A stretch of 6,046 bases of DNA, from the NCBI GenBank assembly GCA_023457235.1, contig JAEWMK010000548.1, positions 1 to 6,046 on the forward strand, read 5' to 3'. The notes beneath the pieces are model-generated. The model was not told where the DNA came from, did no database searches, and worked only from the letters and a program-made list of their open reading frames with translations. Shown piece by piece: positions 4,333 to 6,046 of the stretch (the stretch's first letter is position 1; each line of letters begins with the position of its first letter). This DNA comes from Bacillota bacterium. Lineage in GTDB: Bacteria > Bacillota > Bacilli > Bacillales > Bacillaceae_J. Position numbers and translations under genes: made by a program.

Positions 4333-6046
4333 ATGAAGAAAAAAGTTCCTCCGTTACTAAAAAAGATGACCTTTTTTGGTAAAACAACCGATATAACGAA
4401 TCATAGTACATTGTCTCACGCCGACCGTGAGTCGGAAAAATATTATCGAAGACGATGGCAGCATGACAAAGTTGTACGAACAACACATGGTGTTAACTGT
4501 ACCGGTTCGTGCAGCTGGAAAGTCCATGTAAAGGATGGCATTATCACATGGGAAACCCAGCAAACTGACTATCCAACAACTGGACCCAATATGCCTGAAT
4601 ATGAGCCTAGGGGTTGCCCGCGTGGTGCAACTTTTTCTTGGTATACATATAGTCCATTACGGGTTCGTTTTCCTTATATAAGAAGTGCCTTGTTAAAGGT
4701 ATGGAAAGAAGCACTCGGAAAAACAGGTGACCCAGTCGAGGCATGGGGGCTAATATCAGAAAACCCGGATACAAAGAAATCTTATAAATCCGCCCGCGGA
4801 AAAGGGGGATTTGTTCGGGCGTCATGGGATGAGATCAATACATTGATTGCTTCCCAGCTCATTTACACAATGAAGAAATATGGTCCGGACCGGATCTTTG
4901 GCTTTTCTCCGATTCCGGCGATGTCAATGGTCAGTTATGCATCTGGTGCACGCTTTCTAAATTTAATTGGAGCCCCACTTCTAAGCTTTTATGATTGGTA
5001 TGCAGACCTCCCGGCGGCTTCACCACAAATTTGGGGAGAGCAGACAGATGTTCCGGAAAGCTCAGATTGGTACAACTCAAGCTATATCATTGCTTGGGGT
5101 TCTAATATTCCACAAACGAGAACGCCTGATGCCCATTTCTATACTGAAGGGCGTTATAACGGAACGAAGGTTGTAGCGGTTAGTCCAGACTATGCTATTT
5201 TTGTTAAGTTTGCTGACAATTGGATGGCAGTGAATCCAGGTACCGATGCAGCGCTTGCGATGGCCATGACCCATGTTGTGTTGAAGGAGTTTTATGTTGA
5301 TAAACAGACTCCATATTTCGAGGATTATGTAAAACAGTACACTGATTTACCATTTTTAGTGAAACTAAAAAAACGTGGAGAAAATTATACAGCTGACCGT
5401 TTCGTCCGCGCCTCTGATCTTGGTATGAATATTAATAAGGCCGAATGGAAAACGATTGTTTTTGATAAAAAATCAAATAACTATGCGGCCCCGCACGGTT
5501 CAATTGGTCATCGTTGGTCAGAGGGCGGAAATTGGAATTTGCACTTAAAAGATACCGACAATCAGCTTGGTGATATTGATCCTGTGTTAACGATGCTAGG
5601 TATTGAGGATAGACAAGTCATCTGTCAATTTCCATATTTTACCCAAGATGAAAGATATATTATCGAACGCGGTGTACCAGTCAAAGAAATTGAACATAAT
5701 GGTGAATCTTTCTACGTAACAACAGTTCTTGATTTAATGCTGGCTCAGTCCGGGATTCATCGAGGGGATCTGCCTGGTGATTATCCTAAAGATTATGATG
5801 ATCCAAAACCATTCACACCTGCATGGCAAGAGGGAATTACTAATGTTGATCGAAAATTGGCTGCCCAAATTGCTAGAGAGTTTGCTCAAAATGCTATTGA
5901 TAGTAAAGGTCGTTCGATGATTATTATGGGCTCAGGAATCAATCACTGGTTCCACTCAGATGTCATCTATCGTGCGATCATAAATTTAGTGTTATTAACG
6001 GGCTGCGAAGGTGTCAATGGCGGTGGTTGGGCCCATTATGTCGGAC
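4333..6046 (+). CDS. narG: Respiratory nitrate reductase alpha subunit, N-terminal 571 codons
   Basis: NarG is the catalytic subunit of the membrane-bound NarGHI complex. It reduces nitrate to nitrite at a molybdenum bis-MGD centre facing the cytoplasm, using electrons passed from quinol through NarI and NarH. The FS0 iron-sulfur cluster ligands are visible as H52, C56, C60 and C95 (HGVNCTGSC, then RGCPRG). D221 in FYDWYADLP is the expected Mo-ligating aspartate. Long stretches such as GFSPIPAMSMVSYASGAR and GEQTDVPES are nearly the same in E. coli NarG. AAGGGAG (4319-4325) is 7 bases before the chosen ATG, and the ligands then fall close to E. coli numbering. The frame stays open to the edge near NGGGWAHYVG; a full NarG has about 1,230 residues, so under half is present. 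narH, narJ and narI are expected beyond the window. Expression is probably driven by the palindrome at 4189-4204. Confidence 0.98.
   Translation, partial: MKKKVPPLLKKMTFFGKTTDITNHSTLSHADRESEKYYRRRWQHDKVVRTTHGVNCTGSCSWKVHVKDGIITWETQQTDYPTTGPNMPEYEPRGCPRGATFSWYTYSPLRVRFPYIRSALLKVWKEALGKTGDPVEAWGLISENPDTKKSYKSARGKGGFVRASWDEINTLIASQLIYTMKKYGPDRIFGFSPIPAMSMVSYASGARFLNLIGAPLLSFYDWYADLPAASPQIWGEQTDVPESSDWYNSSYIIAWGSNIPQTRTPDAHFYTEGRYNGTKVVAVSPDYAIFVKFADNWMAVNPGTDAALAMAMTHVVLKEFYVDKQTPYFEDYVKQYTDLPFLVKLKKRGENYTADRFVRASDLGMNINKAEWKTIVFDKKSNNYAAPHGSIGHRWSEGGNWNLHLKDTDNQLGDIDPVLTMLGIEDRQVICQFPYFTQDERYIIERGVPVKEIEHNGESFYVTTVLDLMLAQSGIHRGDLPGDYPKDYDDPKPFTPAWQEGITNVDRKLAAQIAREFAQNAIDSKGRSMIIMGSGINHWFHSDVIYRAIINLVLLTGCEGVNGGGWAHYVG

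Noticed and set aside
4160..4486. Leftward open frame of 108 codons across the narG start and its upstream region
   Set aside because: Its 5' part is antisense to the highly conserved narG N terminus, it has no convincing ribosome binding site, and its 3' part contains the FNR-like palindrome and both proposed promoters. The 3' translation looks mildly protein-like, but I have no family match, so I do not call a gene remnant.
4991..5274. Short open frames inside narG on both strands
   Set aside because: They are shadows of a strongly conserved coding sequence. The same applies to the short frames inside the qNOR gene.

Overview
The window looks like chromosomal DNA from a low-GC, Gram-positive, Bacillaceae-type bacterium that respires nitrate and handles nitric oxide. 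The evidence is AT-rich intergenic DNA, strong AGGAGG-type ribosome binding sites, one GTG start, Rho-independent terminators, a quinol-type NO reductase closely matching the Geobacillus qNOR residue pattern, and a Bacillus-type membrane-bound NarG. The genus cannot be fixed from the sequence alone.

Layout, left to right. (1) Positions 1-252 are a divergent intergenic region. A leftward gene appears to begin at position 11 and leaves the window. The rest holds palindromes and a likely promoter for the NO reductase. (2) 253-2616 (+) encodes a complete single-subunit quinol-dependent nitric oxide reductase with all expected heme and non-heme iron ligands and no heme c motif. (3) 2617-2751 is a promoter region with three 11-bp-phased repeats and an FNR/CRP-like site. 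(4) 2752-2982 (+) encodes a 76-residue DUF2249 protein, followed by a strong terminator. (5) 3044-3526 (+) encodes a small membrane protein with two H-x13-H helices, like a minimal ferric-reductase/NOX heme domain. A bidirectional terminator follows. (6) Two short leftward genes converge on it: 4102-3839 encodes an 87-residue protein ending in CGCGG, resembling the family named as radical-SAM-modified RiPP precursors, and 3833-3573 encodes an unrecognised 86-residue protein. (7) 4103-4332 is a divergent promoter region centred on a perfect palindrome of FNR/CRP geometry. (8) 4333 to the right edge (+) is the first 571 codons of narG, the catalytic subunit of respiratory nitrate reductase.

How it fits together. 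NarG reduces nitrate at the membrane quinol pool, and qNOR removes the NO that arises further down the pathway. No nitrite reductase lies in the window. The most useful regulatory observation is that the qNOR and DUF2249 genes share the same element, AGTGA-N6-ACACACCC, upstream of a CATAAT box. The RiPP/narG divergent region carries a related palindrome, AGTGA-N6-TCACT. Its centre lies exactly 41.5 bp from predicted starts on both strands, the usual position for a class II FNR/CRP activator. This suggests that all the transcription units here, including the peptide-like gene, belong to one oxygen- or NO-responsive regulon. The main candidate for something little described is the CGCGG peptide and its partner gene, placed divergently from narG with no maturase in view.
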